In this document: one piece after another, positions 45,920 through 58,158 of the stretch | Position numbering within the stretch: the stretch's first letter is position 1 | Layout: each line of letters begins with the position of its first letter | Assembly (NCBI GenBank): GCA_032821775.1 | Contig: JAVLRN010000004.1 | Coordinates: forward strand, 1,860,001-1,924,000 | Origin: Sanguinoderma infundibulare | Lineage: Eukaryota > Basidiomycota > Agaricomycetes > Polyporales > Polyporaceae | Length of the DNA stretch: 64,000 nt | Reading direction: 5' to 3' | The notes under the pieces: model-generated | The model's input: the letters and a program-made list of their open reading frames with translations, nothing else | What the model was told of the DNA's origin: nothing | Databases searched by the model: none | Made by a program: the position numbers and the translations under genes

Positions 45920-46785
45920 GACCTCTTCGAGAAAAACGAACGACCACCGCCAAGAGTGCTTTAGTCCCCTTCAGCCTAGACGAACGTATCGCGGGGGATA
46001 AGAACGAGTGATGGCCGGTGCAGAGCTATCATCGACAGTGGAGGATGATGGAGGCAAAATTGGATCGTTTCAGGTAGGTGGGATGCTTAAAGGGTCAAGG
46101 GGTTCCAAATCCCCCGAACTGGACACCGCGAGAAAAGCGTCGCATTACCGTTGACACAAGCATGGGGTGTCGGTTTGGATTGAATGCTTGCTCAGTTGCA
46201 ATAGTTTATGGATAGTCTCATAAGAGCCGGGAACTACATGCGAAGTGATTTGCCGGTATGGCAATCTTTTAGACGTCAGGCAGCCCATGGGAATCTTGTC
46301 CGGAACGTGAAATACACGTTCCCCTGGCGAGCGCTGAATATTCATATGAGAGTGCTTGGAAGGCTTGTCCGTGGACGACTTCAGTAAGTATTGAGAAGCG
46401 CAGCCATGAACTAGAAGACGGGACATGAGTACGAACGGCGGGTGCTATTGCCATCATGATGACTGTGGCTTACCAGAGGTTTTGGATTCGCATTGAACTT
46501 CGTTTCAAACAGCTGATTTGGAGCATGGCAAATCATGTCAGACATGAAGGACGGCGGAAAAGACATCGAGTCCTCTTGAACGAAGCGCACCTTAACTAAT
46601 ATTATAGCCGTTACGCAGGTCGTCCATATGAGAGCATTGTAGGTGCTTCGATGGATGCCCGGAATAATGCCATTGCCCGGAAGCTAGCAATATCGGCATT
46701 CAGGCAGAGCTGAGATGGATGGGTGTACAAAGGGAGCACTCGGACGTCGTCAGCTGGCAGAGTGGCCTTCGGTAACTGCCGGCCA
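45528..46785. repeat. Right arm of the inverted duplication
   Basis: Reverse complement of bases 1-1290. The part 46198-46785 is nearly identical to its partner, while 45528-46197 is clearly more diverged and contains the truncated membrane-protein exon. Sequence beyond 46785 has no partner in this window because the left arm is cut by the window edge. The inner breakpoint lies about 230 bp from the start of the STE3 relic. Confidence 0.9.
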
Positions 46786-49079
46786 TCCGGAACGACGGCC
46801 GTCCGAAAGCCGGTCTTTGCTGGCGAACTTCTCGTCCGACGCGCCGCACCCAACTCGCACCCCTCCGACACCGTGGCAAGTTCCCTAGTTAACAAAAGTG
46901 GCTGTTCCATGAGCACGGCAGGCGTCGACTCGTACTGGGAGGGTTATTGCGGGTACTAACATAAGCAGCCAGGTGGTGAACTTGCGCTGGCCGCGCAGTC
47001 GTGCTCCCCACCCATCGGTGCAGTATCATATCCGCGGCAAGCTCCACCCCAGCCCCGCTCCCGCCTTGGAACAACTGCGTCAGGATGTTCGCGACCTCGA
47101 GCGTTGTTATCAGGTTCTCCACCAGCACGAGTGCCATCTGCTGGGACCCGCGCATGCTGATCGCCACAATGCTGCCACCGTCTACATCGCGCCATCGAGT
47201 GTCTTCCCCTGTTGAACTAGCTCGCCTGCTGGAGATACAGTTTCCCAGTGCTTCCTTGATCTCGCATGCGATTCGAATGCGTTCCGGGGATCCTTGCGGG
47301 ATCTATCATCTTAGGTAAGTTTACCAAATCCAACGGTGCTCGCGTGCTAAGTAACGTTGTACGCTACCTTTCACCTTTAGATGTCCGAGTCCCGACTCCG
47401 CAGCCGCAGAGACAAACTATACAGACCATACTTGACCTAATGGTTAGTCCCGGCGGAGCTTGCCCGCTACGGTCACCCATGAACGTTCAAGACAACCTTC
47501 AATGTTCAAGTTCTTCGTTTCGCCACTGAAATATTTTGTTCAGTAAATGGCGAGGAGATCAACCTATCAGCATTCTTATCACCGCCCAAGGTAACAACAA
47601 GGGCTCTTCGCTGGGCGGTGTTGTAGAATGCAAATAAACGGCAGGAGCACAGGGAGGGACTGCCTAGGAACCCGCTATCCATCGCAATCAATCGCTAAAA
47701 CAGAAAAAAGTGCTGCAACGCCGACAACAAAATCTCGTGCCGCACTGGAATGGAATACGGCTGACCTCTTGCTCTGTTCCAGGCTACCCCGAACGCAAAC
47801 ATGTCCACATGTCCAGAACACCCAGCTGCCCAGCCTCCACAGTATAAAAGCCTGCCCCTTCGCCTGCTCTACTTTCCTCAGAACTCCCATGTTCTCTTCC
47901 CACTCCACACCTCTAGGTGCGCCGGCGACTCCCATCTGAGTATGCGATGTGGCTCGCTGGTCGTACGCTCTCGTGGAGGGTCGAATGTCAAACTGGGATG
48001 CTTCTCAATCGCCTGCCCTCGTCGTTTCTCCTGGCGAGGGCGGATGATGCGCGCACCTCACACACGAAATGTACGTCACGTCTTTCCTGTCCACGGTCTC
48101 AGACTAATCATTCCGTGCCAGCATACGTCGGAGGTGCTCACCAATTTCCTTTCCTCGTACGTCTTCTCGCCTCCGTCCCGCCGACTATCGTTCACCGTCA
48201 GTGTTGCTGTGGCGTGCAGTTCCTTCCTTCTCCTTCGGGGGTCCGTCTCCCGGACCTTGTGCCCTTCTCGCTGTGGCGTGTTCGGCTTCGAACAACACGA
48301 CCAACCACAACGTACGCCTTTCGATCCGAGCCCTTCGTCACACGAACCATGACCTGGCCTGCTTGACTCCAGCGGGCTTCATGCACAAGGTGTCAGCCTC
48401 TCGTCGATGGTAAGCCCACCTGGTGGCTGTCGACGTTCGCGGCTCGTCGCACTCAGGCTCCCACCCCCGCCGCGAAACAGGTAGTGGCGGAGGGGTGGAC
48501 GAGCCGGCGCCTTTCCGGTACAGTCGCCTGTTGGGGACGGGCGACTCGGATTGTGCGGAGTGGGGCACGCCGCATTGCAAGGCTGAGCCTCCGCCTGGTG
48601 AGTTCTACAAATTGTCGAATGTTCTTCGGTCAGTTGCTGATGGCGTGAATATTAGCGTGCACCGGGATCTGCAAAGGATGAGACGAAGAGACCTTAGGTG
48701 AGTATTCACACTTGACATACTCGTTGACGGTCGTACAACCTGCACAGGTGACGCCTCCCCAGTGAAGGACACAGATAGGTATGGATGCATGACGTGATTC
48801 CCGCACATATCGAGCAAGTAGTAACTGCATCTAGTCCTAGTAGTTACCTTGTAGTAGACAAACCGAGGCCACCTAGACAGCAATGCATCGATAGATCGAG
48901 CTCTCGTCTCCGCCACCCTGGAACTGAGCGGAGAATTGGATTGAGTCACCGCAAGAAGAAATGTCGCGAAGAGGTTCCTGACAACATCTAAGCATCTGGG
49001 CTACGACCGGAAAGACAGATAAAGATCAACTCTACCATCACCAGCCCTCCGTTCGCGTCTTGACCGCGCCTGCCATGGC
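46786..49079. other. Mostly unassigned, a few coding-like frames
   Basis: A minus-strand frame at 47167-46889 (SQQMALVLVENLITTLEVAN, then ILTQLFQGGSGAGVELAAD) looks protein-like but was not recognised. On the plus strand a TATA box at 47843 is followed by pyrimidine-rich leader-like sequence, and a frame near 48423-48701 ends with GEFYKLSNVLRSVADGVNIS. These could be exons of an unknown short gene; splice links were not convincing. Confidence 0.3.
47843..47850 (+). promoter_or_regulatory. Possible TATA box without an assigned gene
   Basis: TATAAAAG, followed by a C/T-rich stretch and an ATG at 47889. It resembles promoters of highly expressed secreted-protein genes in mushrooms, but the frame from that ATG is only 16 codons unless spliced. 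Confidence 0.35.
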
Positions 49080-49147
49080 TTCAAAACTCTTCGTGAGGTC
49101 GGTGAGCAGGAACCAATTGATAAGATACGCCCCTGGCCCCACAAAAA

Positions 49148-49417
49148 GTGGAACCGGAGACGGGCAAAGTCATTGCTAGTCCTGGCGTTACGCCCGTCTA
49201 TCTTTACGCTTTCTTCTCACCTGACGGGCAGCACAGGGCGTCCATGTGCGGCAAAGCAGTTCACCTATGGAGACCCAGCGATGGATGGTGCGTAGCGGTG
49301 AGGAAAGAGAATCTAAGAGATCCCGACGGTCCAGGGGTCTGGTGTCTCGCTTTCTGCAAGGACTGCTGGTCAGATATTAGCGACATGCATGGGGATGTGT
49401 GGCTCTGTGCTCGTTGA
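49148..49417 (+). pseudogene. WD40-like fragment
   Basis: The frame EPETGKVIASPGVTPVYLYA then FFSPDGQHRASMCGKAVHLW reads like one WD40 blade, followed by GVWCLAFCKDCWSDISDMHG. A further exon may start at 49076 (MASKLFVRS). Only one to two blades are present and the segment ends in a stop, so it is a remnant at best. It is not obviously a copy of the 24-kb WD40 relic. Confidence 0.35.
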
Positions 49418-49659
49418 CTTCGTTCCGATGCAGTGTTAGTAAAACACAGATGCTGTTCGACTCTTAGGTCATGACAGACGTATATGATATGTACCGGATA
49501 CTGCTTGATCTACCAAAGTCCGCTGAAAGCGAGAAGAAGGTATAACGTCCGTTGTCGCGTCTCCATCTAAAGTATAAACCTAAAACCCCAACCTGAACGA
49601 TCATGCCAACCGCTTTGGCTCGGAACACATATTCGAGGATGGCAGAAGGCGTGCCCCTC

Positions 49660-50836
49660 TTACGTGCAGAAGATCGTGCCAACCATGATGCTGTCATAGG
49701 GACCGAGGTGGTCCAGGACGTTGCTCGCGAGGAGGGTCGGGACGGTCCTGATCGTGCACTGCTCGTCGGTGTCATTGTCGTCCCCGCTGCAGGCGACTGT
49801 GTATCCAGGAGAGACGATGTGTATTTCCCCGTGCGGGTGCTGGAAGCCGAGGAGGCGATCGGGGACAATGGGGACCGGGTCGCGCTCATTGTTGATGCGG
49901 ACGAAGTCCGAAACCTGAGGATACACGATAAGTGTAATGCCCGATATGATACTGACCGAGCTTGTGGGCATACCTTGGAGTCAAAGAAGGCCGCGTAAGC
50001 TGGGTTACCCACGCGCGGGGTACCGTACGTGACCGCCTTGACATGGATGGAGGGGTCGAGGTGGAGGGTGAGGAAGAGCGAGTCGAGTTCAGCAAGCGCA
50101 CCACCAAGTGAGTGTCCAACCTGGGTCGTGAACAGTAGCAGGTGAGCGACTTCAATGACAGACGTAGATACGGGAAGCCAAGGGCGGAAGGCAACGCACT
50201 GTGATGACCTGAGTGGCATTCTTCTCAGACGTCAGCTTCTTGACCTCTGCCAGGATTTGCAGCGCAGTCTGCGCATGCTCGGCGAGGAAGCCGTTGTGTG
50301 CCATGACGGCGGGTGTCGCTCCGGGGAATAGAGTAGTGTTGAGGTTGGTCAGGAAGAACTTGAGATCTATCACAACTGACATGCTGTAAGATATTGAATA
50401 CACAATCAGTGTGTTGCATTCCAAGAGCTCGATATTTGATCACTCACAATTTAGTGGGATCGGTGCCTTCGTGCCCCACGACGACAGAATTTTGCTCCGG
50501 CCAGAATCCAACGAAGACTGCCACAAATTTCGGTCAGCCCAAGGGTCGAATTAGCGAAGGAAGTATTACAGAAAACCATTTACAATTCTGGATAAAATTC
50601 CCGTCGCCGCCGACCAACGTCGGCTGGAAGGTCGGATTGGCTGCACAGGCTTCCCCACACCCCCAGCCCCGGAGCTTGTCTATGCTGCAATACGTCGCGC
50701 GAGCGAACTGAGTGAACGGCGCGAAGCCCGCAAGTTCTGCAGGAGACACGGGCGCAACCGATCTCTTCAAAGTGGAGAAAGCGAGCGTGCACGACGCTAA
50801 GCCGAGGGAAAGGATGGCGGTGGTGTAAGAACGCAT
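49660..50836 (-). CDS. Secreted class 3 lipase
   Basis: Five exons (50836-50584, 50517-50448, 50383-50200, 50120-49974, 49914-49660) join in frame to 302 aa. The first 19 residues (MRSYTTAILSLGLASCTLA) form a signal peptide. The lipase-3 fold shows GFWPEQNSVVVGHEGTDPTK, the nucleophile elbow GHSLGG with Ser173, TYGTPRVGNPAYAAF, the acid in NERDPVPIVP (Asp230) and the likely catalytic His287 in LDHLGPY. Four cysteines near the N terminus and two near the C terminus suit an extracellular enzyme. The family hydrolyses triacylglycerols or feruloyl esters (Thermomyces lipase/FaeA relatives); the exact substrate cannot be read from sequence. All parts of the triad are present. Confidence 0.92.
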
Positions 50837-52011
50837 AGCGGTCGCCGTGGGCCCTTGTCAAGAGTAGGGGGGTGGATCAGATGAGTGGAAGCGTATACCT
50901 AGGTGGTATCAGTGTCGAGAGTGGGACGAGGGACTACGACAGATCCATGAGCATCTTCAGTTAAATAGCACGACGGCAGAAGGCTGTAAACAAAGTCAAG
51001 GTTCCAGGAGCTGATCCGGACGGTCAAGCTTTGCATCGTGCTGCATGGCGGGCTGAAGCAGTCCAAAACAGACTGACACTGAAACGGTAGATGGGGAACT
51101 CGGCGAACAAGGGACCGATTGAATCCTTGGGCGAGGCGAGCATTTGCGCAGGTCCTCGGGACCGCGAGCCAAGCCGGTGTTGAATGCGGCTGTGTTCTCC
51201 GGACAGCGAGAGTTGCCCAGGTCAGCCGGCGATAGCCCCTGACGTGCGCTATGGTTGGGGCTTCCGTGCGATCCGGACACGGAAAGAGTTCCCCTACGAG
51301 CGTTTGTGTCCGATTGAAGAACCGAAGCCCCTAGAATCATGTGTCAGAAAGCTCTATGCAGGTTGCGGGACGAAACAGCGGCGGGACCTACGCTGAAGTT
51401 GTAAACCGCATCCCCTCCCATGCCATAGCGCAGGGAGAAGGTACGGACAACCGAAGGAGCCGTAAGAACCACTCGCTAGTAGCAATGTATTGGTATACTT
51501 GCTCGTGGGCTGACGGTGTAGAATAGCGTGCTTATCATGTCAGCGAGCTCGCGCCGTGGTCGCGACTCCGTCTTCTGTCTCGTATGTCTTGTATTCTTGT
51601 TTGTACATATGCATAGGTCGTCTTGCTGCGCGTCGTTCGCCGCGCGTTTGCAGCAGTGCCCAAACGCGACCGTCTTTCCCCCCAATATTCGAGGACCTAT
51701 CTTCTAACACAAAGCGTGGCGAACGATAACAGAGAGGCGGTGGCGAATCGACGGTGGGAGACAACGTCAAAGTAGCTCGGTGAGCATGCGGTCCATCGCG
51801 TTAAAGTTGGCGCTGACCGGATCAAAAAGCTAGAAACGCCCTTGTATAAGAAGCGCAAGACGACGATGATTCAGTACGCTCACCGCGATTGAGAATTTGC
51901 CCAGAGCGCTCAAACGTTCTCCTTACTACGGCTACTGCTGCGAACTAGCCCGTACGTGAGGTCGCATTGGAATCCTCCGCCTGCACCACTTATTCCCACA
52001 TCCCGCCGCTA
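50837..52011. other. Intergenic, no gene seen
   Basis: Promoter side of the lipase and 3' flank of the MYND gene. Only short unsupported frames. Confidence 0.6.
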
Positions 52012-53262
52012 CTACCTCTTTGCATTCTTCACCATCATTGAGTCCCGCATGAGTCGCATGACCTCCGGCGTGAGGTTGCTCGACTTGAGAGTGATGGTGC
52101 CCCGCTGCGAGCCAGGAAGAGGCACCTCGATAGAACAATCAGGACCTGCATAGTCCTTTCGCTGCAAGGGTTTAGAACCATGGCGATCTAGCGATAAGGT
52201 GTCGATGTCGATATCGAGAGCTGAGGGAGGTGGAGGTGGAAGGTCGCCAAGTTCGCTATCGGGTTCACAATACGGTTTGTGAGCCTTCCAGTCCTATCAT
52301 TATCCAGGGTCAGTCCCGATGCCACGGACTCGGAGGATGTCAACCTCACCTTCCGCTGACAATCCTTACTGCAATAGTGCGGCTTGCGCTCCACAGGGCA
52401 CCTTCCCGCGCACTTCATGAGGGCATTCTTCTTCGTGCCAGAGATCCCGCACCCGGGGCCGGCACACGTATACGCGTTCGGCGCGCGCGCGACCTTCTCC
52501 TCCCGTTTCCGCTTCTCTTCCTCCATCTCCGCTAGGCGCACGTCCCAAGCGCGCCAGAGGTCCGTGTACGGCTTGTACCGCTCGCACTCGCGGACGTTCA
52601 CGTTGTCGCGTTCCCCGACCAGCGAAACGTATCGCGCAATGTTGAGCACGGCGGGGCTGACGTGGCCCCAGTATGCCGATGTGTCCGCATAGGCCGCAGC
52701 GAGGTGAAGAAAGTCGTTGGCCATGATCGGGTCGGGCGTGCCGCTAGGAAGCATGCGTTCAGAGTTGTCGTGGCGAATGACAGACTCCCCCTCGAACGCG
52801 CATTGCTTGAGGGTCATGTACGCCTCGGCGAGGAAGGAGCACGCGCGCCCGAGGATGCTGGGGTTGATCTTCTCATCAGGGACGCAGTTTGTGCTATCTC
52901 TATCCGTGATCATCTCCCAAGCGTCGAGCGCGCGCGTAAGACTGACTCCCACCGTGCAGCCATGGTAGTATCTGTCAGATGACATTCAACACAGGGCCAT
53001 ATAAACTGCGAAGCTACAGTTCATACCTGAGACCAATGTCGAGTATCTTCTCGGGATCCTTTTCTTCTATCCCGGAGATAATGCTCCTGAACGGGTATTG
53101 GGATAGGTGCTTGGACATGGCGATCAGCTGATCTTGAGGGTGCGGAAAGACGTGATAGTCGTACATGGTGCTATGGGTGAATTTGGTCATGTCGTCCATG
53201 TTATCGTACCATGTTACGCCCACTGGAAGCACAAGATTGTAGTGACGGAGAGTAGTAGTCAT
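52012..53262 (-). CDS. MYND-type zinc-finger protein (intact family member)
   Basis: Exons 53262-53027, 52971-52350 and 52293-52012 give 379 aa. An alpha-helical N-terminal region (KHLSQYPFRSIISGI, YYHGCTVGVSLTRALDAWEM, LHLAAAYADTSAYWGHVSP) is followed by a charged coiled stretch (EMEEEKRKREEKVARAPNAY) and a C-terminal MYND finger with all ligands: CAGPGC, KCAGRC, YCSKDC, then HKPYC across the last intron. The start was chosen because paralogue 62.4-63.7 also begins MTTLR. MYND fingers bind proline-rich peptides; this architecture is an agaricomycete expansion without known role. It is the only one of four copies in the window with an uninterrupted frame. Confidence 0.83.
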
Positions 53263-53949
53263 TGATAGAACAGTGGTCGTGCCAGCGGTCTCCAGGTGGA
53301 CAAAGACCAAGGGCTGAGCGAGGTGACGCCCGGCGTCTCGCTTCGCACATACTTATGTAAGCGGACTTAGCCGACGCTAGCAACACATCCGAGCAGGAAG
53401 TTTGTCGCTACAGCTGGTACTTTCATAGTAAGCACATACTACACTCTTGACCTCCCCATACTGAATCGTTCAAGTCGCAGTTGTGCTAGGTAATCCTGTA
53501 ATGTCTTCGCGTGTATGGTATTTGTTTTGAAGATCGCATCGCGTGCTGGTGTCATGTCTGAACTGCATGCTCGGATAGACGAAAAGGATGCGAGGTATGT
53601 CTTTCAAGTACTGTACATGAGCTGAGCTGAACGCGCCCACAGGGATGTCAGGTGGAACCGTCCCCGGAAATCATCCTTGGGGCACATGCCCTGCTACAGG
53701 CCATCACATGGCGTTACCCATGAATACCAGTCGGCTTCGAATGCGTCACACCGTTCATCGCAGTGCGGCCCGCTGGAAGCATGGTGCGGCAAGGCTGCGG
53801 GAGAAGCGTTGAAAGAGAACAGGCGGAAGGGCGAAGGTCCGTCGCTTGCTATACTTACGCAGAATGCTTGGCTATATAGTCCATGGGCTTCCATCCATTG
53901 TCTCTCCGTGCGTCGAACGTCTACGCTTTCCGTGGTCCCTCCTTACCTC
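53263..53949. other. Divergent promoter region
   Basis: Upstream of both the MYND gene (minus) and the tannase gene (plus). A frame continuing upstream of the tannase start from 53677 lacks conserved sequence and is taken as leader. Confidence 0.5.
53873..53878 (+). promoter_or_regulatory. Possible TATA box of the tannase/feruloyl esterase gene
   Basis: TATATA, 77 bases upstream of the start codon at 53950. Confidence 0.45.
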
Positions 53950-56421
53950 ATGATGTACAGCGCATCTTTTATGGCTCTCGTAGGCCTTGGCCTGGCAACG
54001 CCGGCCGCTGCGGCTCGGAATGGTTCTGAATCCGCTTGTTCCCGTTTCAATTTGGTTGACGTTGACAACGTCAAGCTCACCAACCCGCCGACATACTATT
54101 CTACGAACGCACTCGTAAATATAACAAATCTCTACTCGAGCATCGACACGTCGAATCTCCCAGCTTTCTGCCGTGTCGAGCTAACCATCACCACCAACGT
54201 TACGGCCGGCTCCTTTGCCCTCACGGAGGTCTGGCTCCCAGATGCCTGGAACGGGCGTACACTCACTGTCGGCAATGGCGGCGTGGGTGGCGGAGGTATG
54301 TCATACCTCCAATCGTGTGCTCCAGAAAGTTTGCTGATTGTCTGGTTATGCCTTTCTTGCTGGTCTTTCTTTCGACATCTGCTCTGGTTTCGACAGCCAC
54401 AGTCGCCGACCTCGGTAACGTCGCGGTCCAGCAGGGATGTGAGTGGTCGATCCAAGAAATTTAAACTTCGAGGCAAGAGCTCACCCTGTGCTGCTTGTTT
54501 GAAGTCGCTGGTATCTCCACAAACACCGGTCACAACAGCACGGCGCTAGACGTCACCTGGGCCGGCCCGCACAACGACGTAGGTGGTTTATTCAGTCGAT
54601 TTGGTACCAGCGACACGGTTCCGAAAGATTGATGAGGTCATGTGCGGTTTGGTTGGCAGAATGCGATCGTAGACTGGGGTTGGCGCGCAATGCACCTCAG
54701 TGTCGTTGTCGGGAAGGAGGTCGTCAAGCAATACTACTCGACACCTTCGAAGAGGTCGTACTACCTGGGATGCTCTACGGGTACGTGATTCGACTAGGAT
54801 CTCCTCTAATATTTTCCGACATGGCACATACCTACTGACACGTCCATTTTTCACGTTGCTATCATAGGGGGAAGACAAGGGTGCGTGTCTACGACGTCGG
54901 ACCGCGATCTTGGATCTCGCAGGGCCTCATTTTGGCCATTCACAGGTTGAAGTCAGTCCAAGAATTTCCTGATGACTTTGACGGTGTTGTGCGTTCTTGC
55001 GTTTTCTCTCTTCTACCGCGGAAGATACCTGAATCAGCGCTCCATTCTCAGGTGGTTGGATCTCCGGCGAACTGGATGACCCACCTCCAGCCATGGTCGA
55101 TCCATATGAGCCTAGACGTCCAACCTTCGACTTCCTCGCGTTTCATGAGTGAGGAAATTTGGACGGACGTCATTGGCCCCGAAGTCATCAGGCAATGTGA
55201 CGCATTGGACGGTGTACGTGCCAGGACTCGTACTTTGCAGACCTTCCCTTGACCTCAGGTTTCTTACAGCTCGCAGACGGTATCATCAACGAGCCGAGGA
55301 TCTGCCTGTGGGTGTAAACTCCACCGGTCTTCATGGCTGAACTCATCTGTACGATATTACCCAGTTTCCGCCCTGAGACGTTGACCTGCCGTCCCGGCCA
55401 GAACACATCAACATGTCTGACTCCGGACCAGATCGGGGCTCTGCACCGCATATACGCCACCTACTACGAGACGGACCAGACATATGTCTTTGCCGGGTAC
55501 TATCCTGGTGGAGAGGCTGGCTTCTATGGCGGCTTGGTCGGTCCGATGCCATTCCAGCTCGCGGTGCAATATTACCAGTACATGGTGGTCAAGTGGGGAG
55601 ATTTCTGTAGCTAAGCGCGCAATCATTCTTTGCTTACCGATCATGCCCGCACAGCGACACGAACTGGGAACTCACCGATTACAACGCCACCTACCTCGCC
55701 CTCGGTGACGAGATTGATCCTGGCCAATCTAACGTGAGTTCCGTCGTGTTCATCCTGACGATGCTAAGTCCGTCGGCGGCCAGGCTATTACCCCCAACAT
55801 CACGGGTTTCGTGGGCCCACAGCACAACGGGAAGCTCATCCAGTATGTCGGATGGGCAGATCAACTAATCAGCCCCGGCAACTCGCTCTACTACTACGAG
55901 ACCGTCAACGAGTACCTTCGCGCGAACACGAACTTGGACATCGACGATTCGTATCGGCTCTTCACCGCGCCTGGAATGCAACACTGGTAAGGTCTCCTGC
56001 GTACATCGTGTCAACATTCTTCTCATGCCATTGCCTAGCCAAGTCAAGTTTTTCTGCACGAGTCTTGCCTCGCTTGAGAACTAACACAATGCGTAGGGAG
56101 GGCCTGGCGCAAACGCCTTTGGCGGCGCAGGGCAGGCGGCGAGCGATACACCCCCGCTGTCATACGACGCCCAGCATAACATCTTGGCTGCAGTTGTGCG
56201 CTGGGTCGAGGACGGCATCGCGCCCGACACCCTCACTGCGGTACACTACAACGACAATGAGGCCGCGAACGGCGTTGGCTTCACACGTCCGTTGTGCAAG
56301 GTGAGAACTTCCATTCCGTCCACCTTTCAGAGCGGTGCGCTGATGCGAGACCTAGTACCCATCAAGCCTCAGGTACAAAAAAGGAGACCCCAACAGCGCC
56401 AACAGCTTCGAGTGCGTATAG
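53950..56421 (+). CDS. Secreted tannase/feruloyl esterase family protein
   Basis: Fourteen exons (53950-54295, 54397-54438, 54505-54578, 54660-54780, 54868-54880, 54946-54988, 55052-55213, 55270-55307, 55365-55592, 55655-55733, 55784-55986, 56039-56042, 56097-56300, 56356-56421) give 540 aa, normal for the family. A signal peptide (MMYSASFMALVGLGLATPAAA) is followed by many N-glycosylation sites. The family's CS-D-HC motif is complete: CSTGGRQG (Cys192-Ser193), YVGWADQLISP (Asp408) and GMQH (His449) plus Cys450. The last Cys is supplied by a proposed 4-nt exon; without it the frame is lost at that junction. The end, LCKYPS then YKKGDPNSANSFECV, is typical. It cleaves ester-linked gallate, ferulate or related phenolics outside the cell. 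Confidence 0.87.
56039..56042 (+). other. Proposed 4-nt microexon of the tannase gene
   Basis: The bases CCAA lie between an AG (56037-56038) and a GT (56043-56044). Using them gives two introns of 52 and 54 nt, both normal here, completes TG|C for the Cys next to the catalytic His, adds Gln, and restores the frame GGPGANAFGGAG. Direct splicing from 55986 to 56097 puts the next exon out of frame. Confidence 0.55.
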
Positions 56422-57409
56422 GTGGAGGGTCGTTAGCAGCTCTGCGGCTTCCACAACGCCGGCGGTGGTCAGGTTTGGCTGCGAAGGGCTAATTCCGCGT
56501 TCTGTCGCATACAGATGTCCATCCCGCCTTCGTTCGCCTACGCTTCGTCCAACACGAACCGCGTTTTCTCCAAGGCTTGATAGCAATCATCGTCCAATGC
56601 TTTCTCCTCCATCCCGCTTCACGAGTCGTCAAGCCGTTGGCCTTGACTACCAGCACGATTCGAGTGCACACGCCGTTCCCGAGTCATAAGAGAGCGCAGT
56701 CGTTTTCGGAACTTTGGCGCGTCTTTAGATGCCCTCTCTACGGGGGCCCCCCTTCGAGGGCGGACAGTCTTGGGGTTTGAGTTTCATGGACGTCTTCACT
56801 GAATGCACGGAGAGACCATGGGACGGCGAGGTCACGCTGCCGGGACCGTGACTAGTCGTGCGTGAGGAGTATGACGGACTCGTCCTTACTCGGTTGTTTT
56901 CGCGGGACTGGCGCGGACTTGGATGGCGTCTGGACGGATTATATGCTCTAGTAGTGGATCTGAGAACGGCGTTGGGGCCACTCCTCAGCTCAGTGGTGTG
57001 GTGCACCATGTTCAAGCGGCGATGTATCGTACATCTTGCCAGTTGAGGCCAGTCGAGTGTGTATGTTAGTCATTTAGCTTAGCTAGACTACCGTGCCGTG
57101 CAGTACGCTTTGATGATATGTCGCCGAAAGCGAAGTGTTTTTGATTGTGAATGGTCCATGGCTTCGAATGCTGCGCAGCCTCGACCAGCCCACCCGAGGA
57201 GTAACGCAAAATGTGAAGTCCGTGAGCAGTAGGAATACAAGCCAGAAAGTTCGTTACAAAAGTACAAGCCCATCCGAGTTCATAAGTCCGAGTCCAGTCA
57301 TATCCTATTCGTCAAAGTTCGTCCCGAAAGTCCCGGATTTCGACGCGTTATTTAAGAAGCTCGTCAGATTTCTGATTCGTATTCGTGCGACCGGATCGTG
57401 GCCAAGTGG
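56422..57409. other. Intergenic between convergent genes, no gene seen
   Basis: 3' flanks of the tannase gene and of the small Kre9/Knh-like gene. Nothing coding recognised. Confidence 0.6.
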
Positions 57410-58158
57410 TCAGAATGCGACGCCGCTGCCGGTGATGGTGAACTGCGGGCTGAAGTTGCCAGAGTCGCCCAGGACTATGCAGCGGGAAGCGGATGGAATA
57501 TGCCAATATCAGATGAGCGGGGAGAGAGCGTTATCTGGAGGGTGAAAGGTGGTACGCACGGACAATGCTGTAATCGCTCCCGTCCACGACCCACGGGACG
57601 GTGATCTCAATGCGGCCAAGAAGGATGTTGAAGCCGTTCTGGAGGATCACTGTCAAAAGGATTGCATGATCAGTTAGTGCGCACGATCAGCAGCCGACAT
57701 CCGTCCATTCGAAGCACAAGCACTCGTTGACAGGCGGCGGCGCTCTCGAGGCTCGCGGCGTAGCTATTCCAACGAGACTCAGTGCAAGCAGATAAGGCGG
57801 GGCGCACGTACAGGGTGAGGTGAGCTCGCCCTTCCTGAGGAAGATCAAGCCCTTGCCGTTGGTGATGTTCTGCGGAGGGTCGGAGACGTCCCTGCAGACG
57901 ACGAATGGAAGGTATCAGTCGCCTGTCAGGTTTACGCATACCTCAGATTGAACGGCGGGCCACTTACCACGTAACGTTATGCCGCTGCCCAACGGTCCAC
58001 ACAGTACCGTTGTGGGGGTAGAGCACAGGGGGCACGTAGACGTCGCGCTTCTCCTCAGCAGCCCGCGGCGCGATCGCTGCCCCAAGGACGAGCTGGAGGT
58101 AGAACGCAAAGAAGGCGATCGTGAAGACGATTGAGGACGGCGCAAGCTTAGCAAACAT
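57410..58158 (-). CDS. Small secreted Kre9/Knh1-like domain protein
   Basis: Exons 58158-57968, 57891-57812, 57649-57560 and 57474-57410 give 141 aa. The signal peptide (MFAKLAPSSIVFTIAFFAFY, then LQLVLGAAIA) is followed by one immunoglobulin-like Kre9/KNH N-terminal domain: VLYPHNGTVWTVGQRHNVTW, KGLIFLRKGE, GRIEITVPWVVDGSDYSIVL and the family-typical LGDSGNFSPQFTI at the end. In basidiomycetes this domain occurs in many short secreted or GPI-anchored wall proteins. This one stops right after the domain and has no Ser/Thr-rich tail or GPI signal, so it is probably freely secreted. Its role in beta-glucan or wall structure is only suggested by yeast Kre9/Knh1. Confidence 0.83.

Noticed and set aside
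56097..56304. Alternative frame EGLAQTPLAAQGRRR of the tannase exon
   Set aside because: The other frame of the same exon (GGPGANAFGGAG, VVRWVEDGIAPDTL) matches the family to its end, so this frame arises only if the proposed microexon is ignored.
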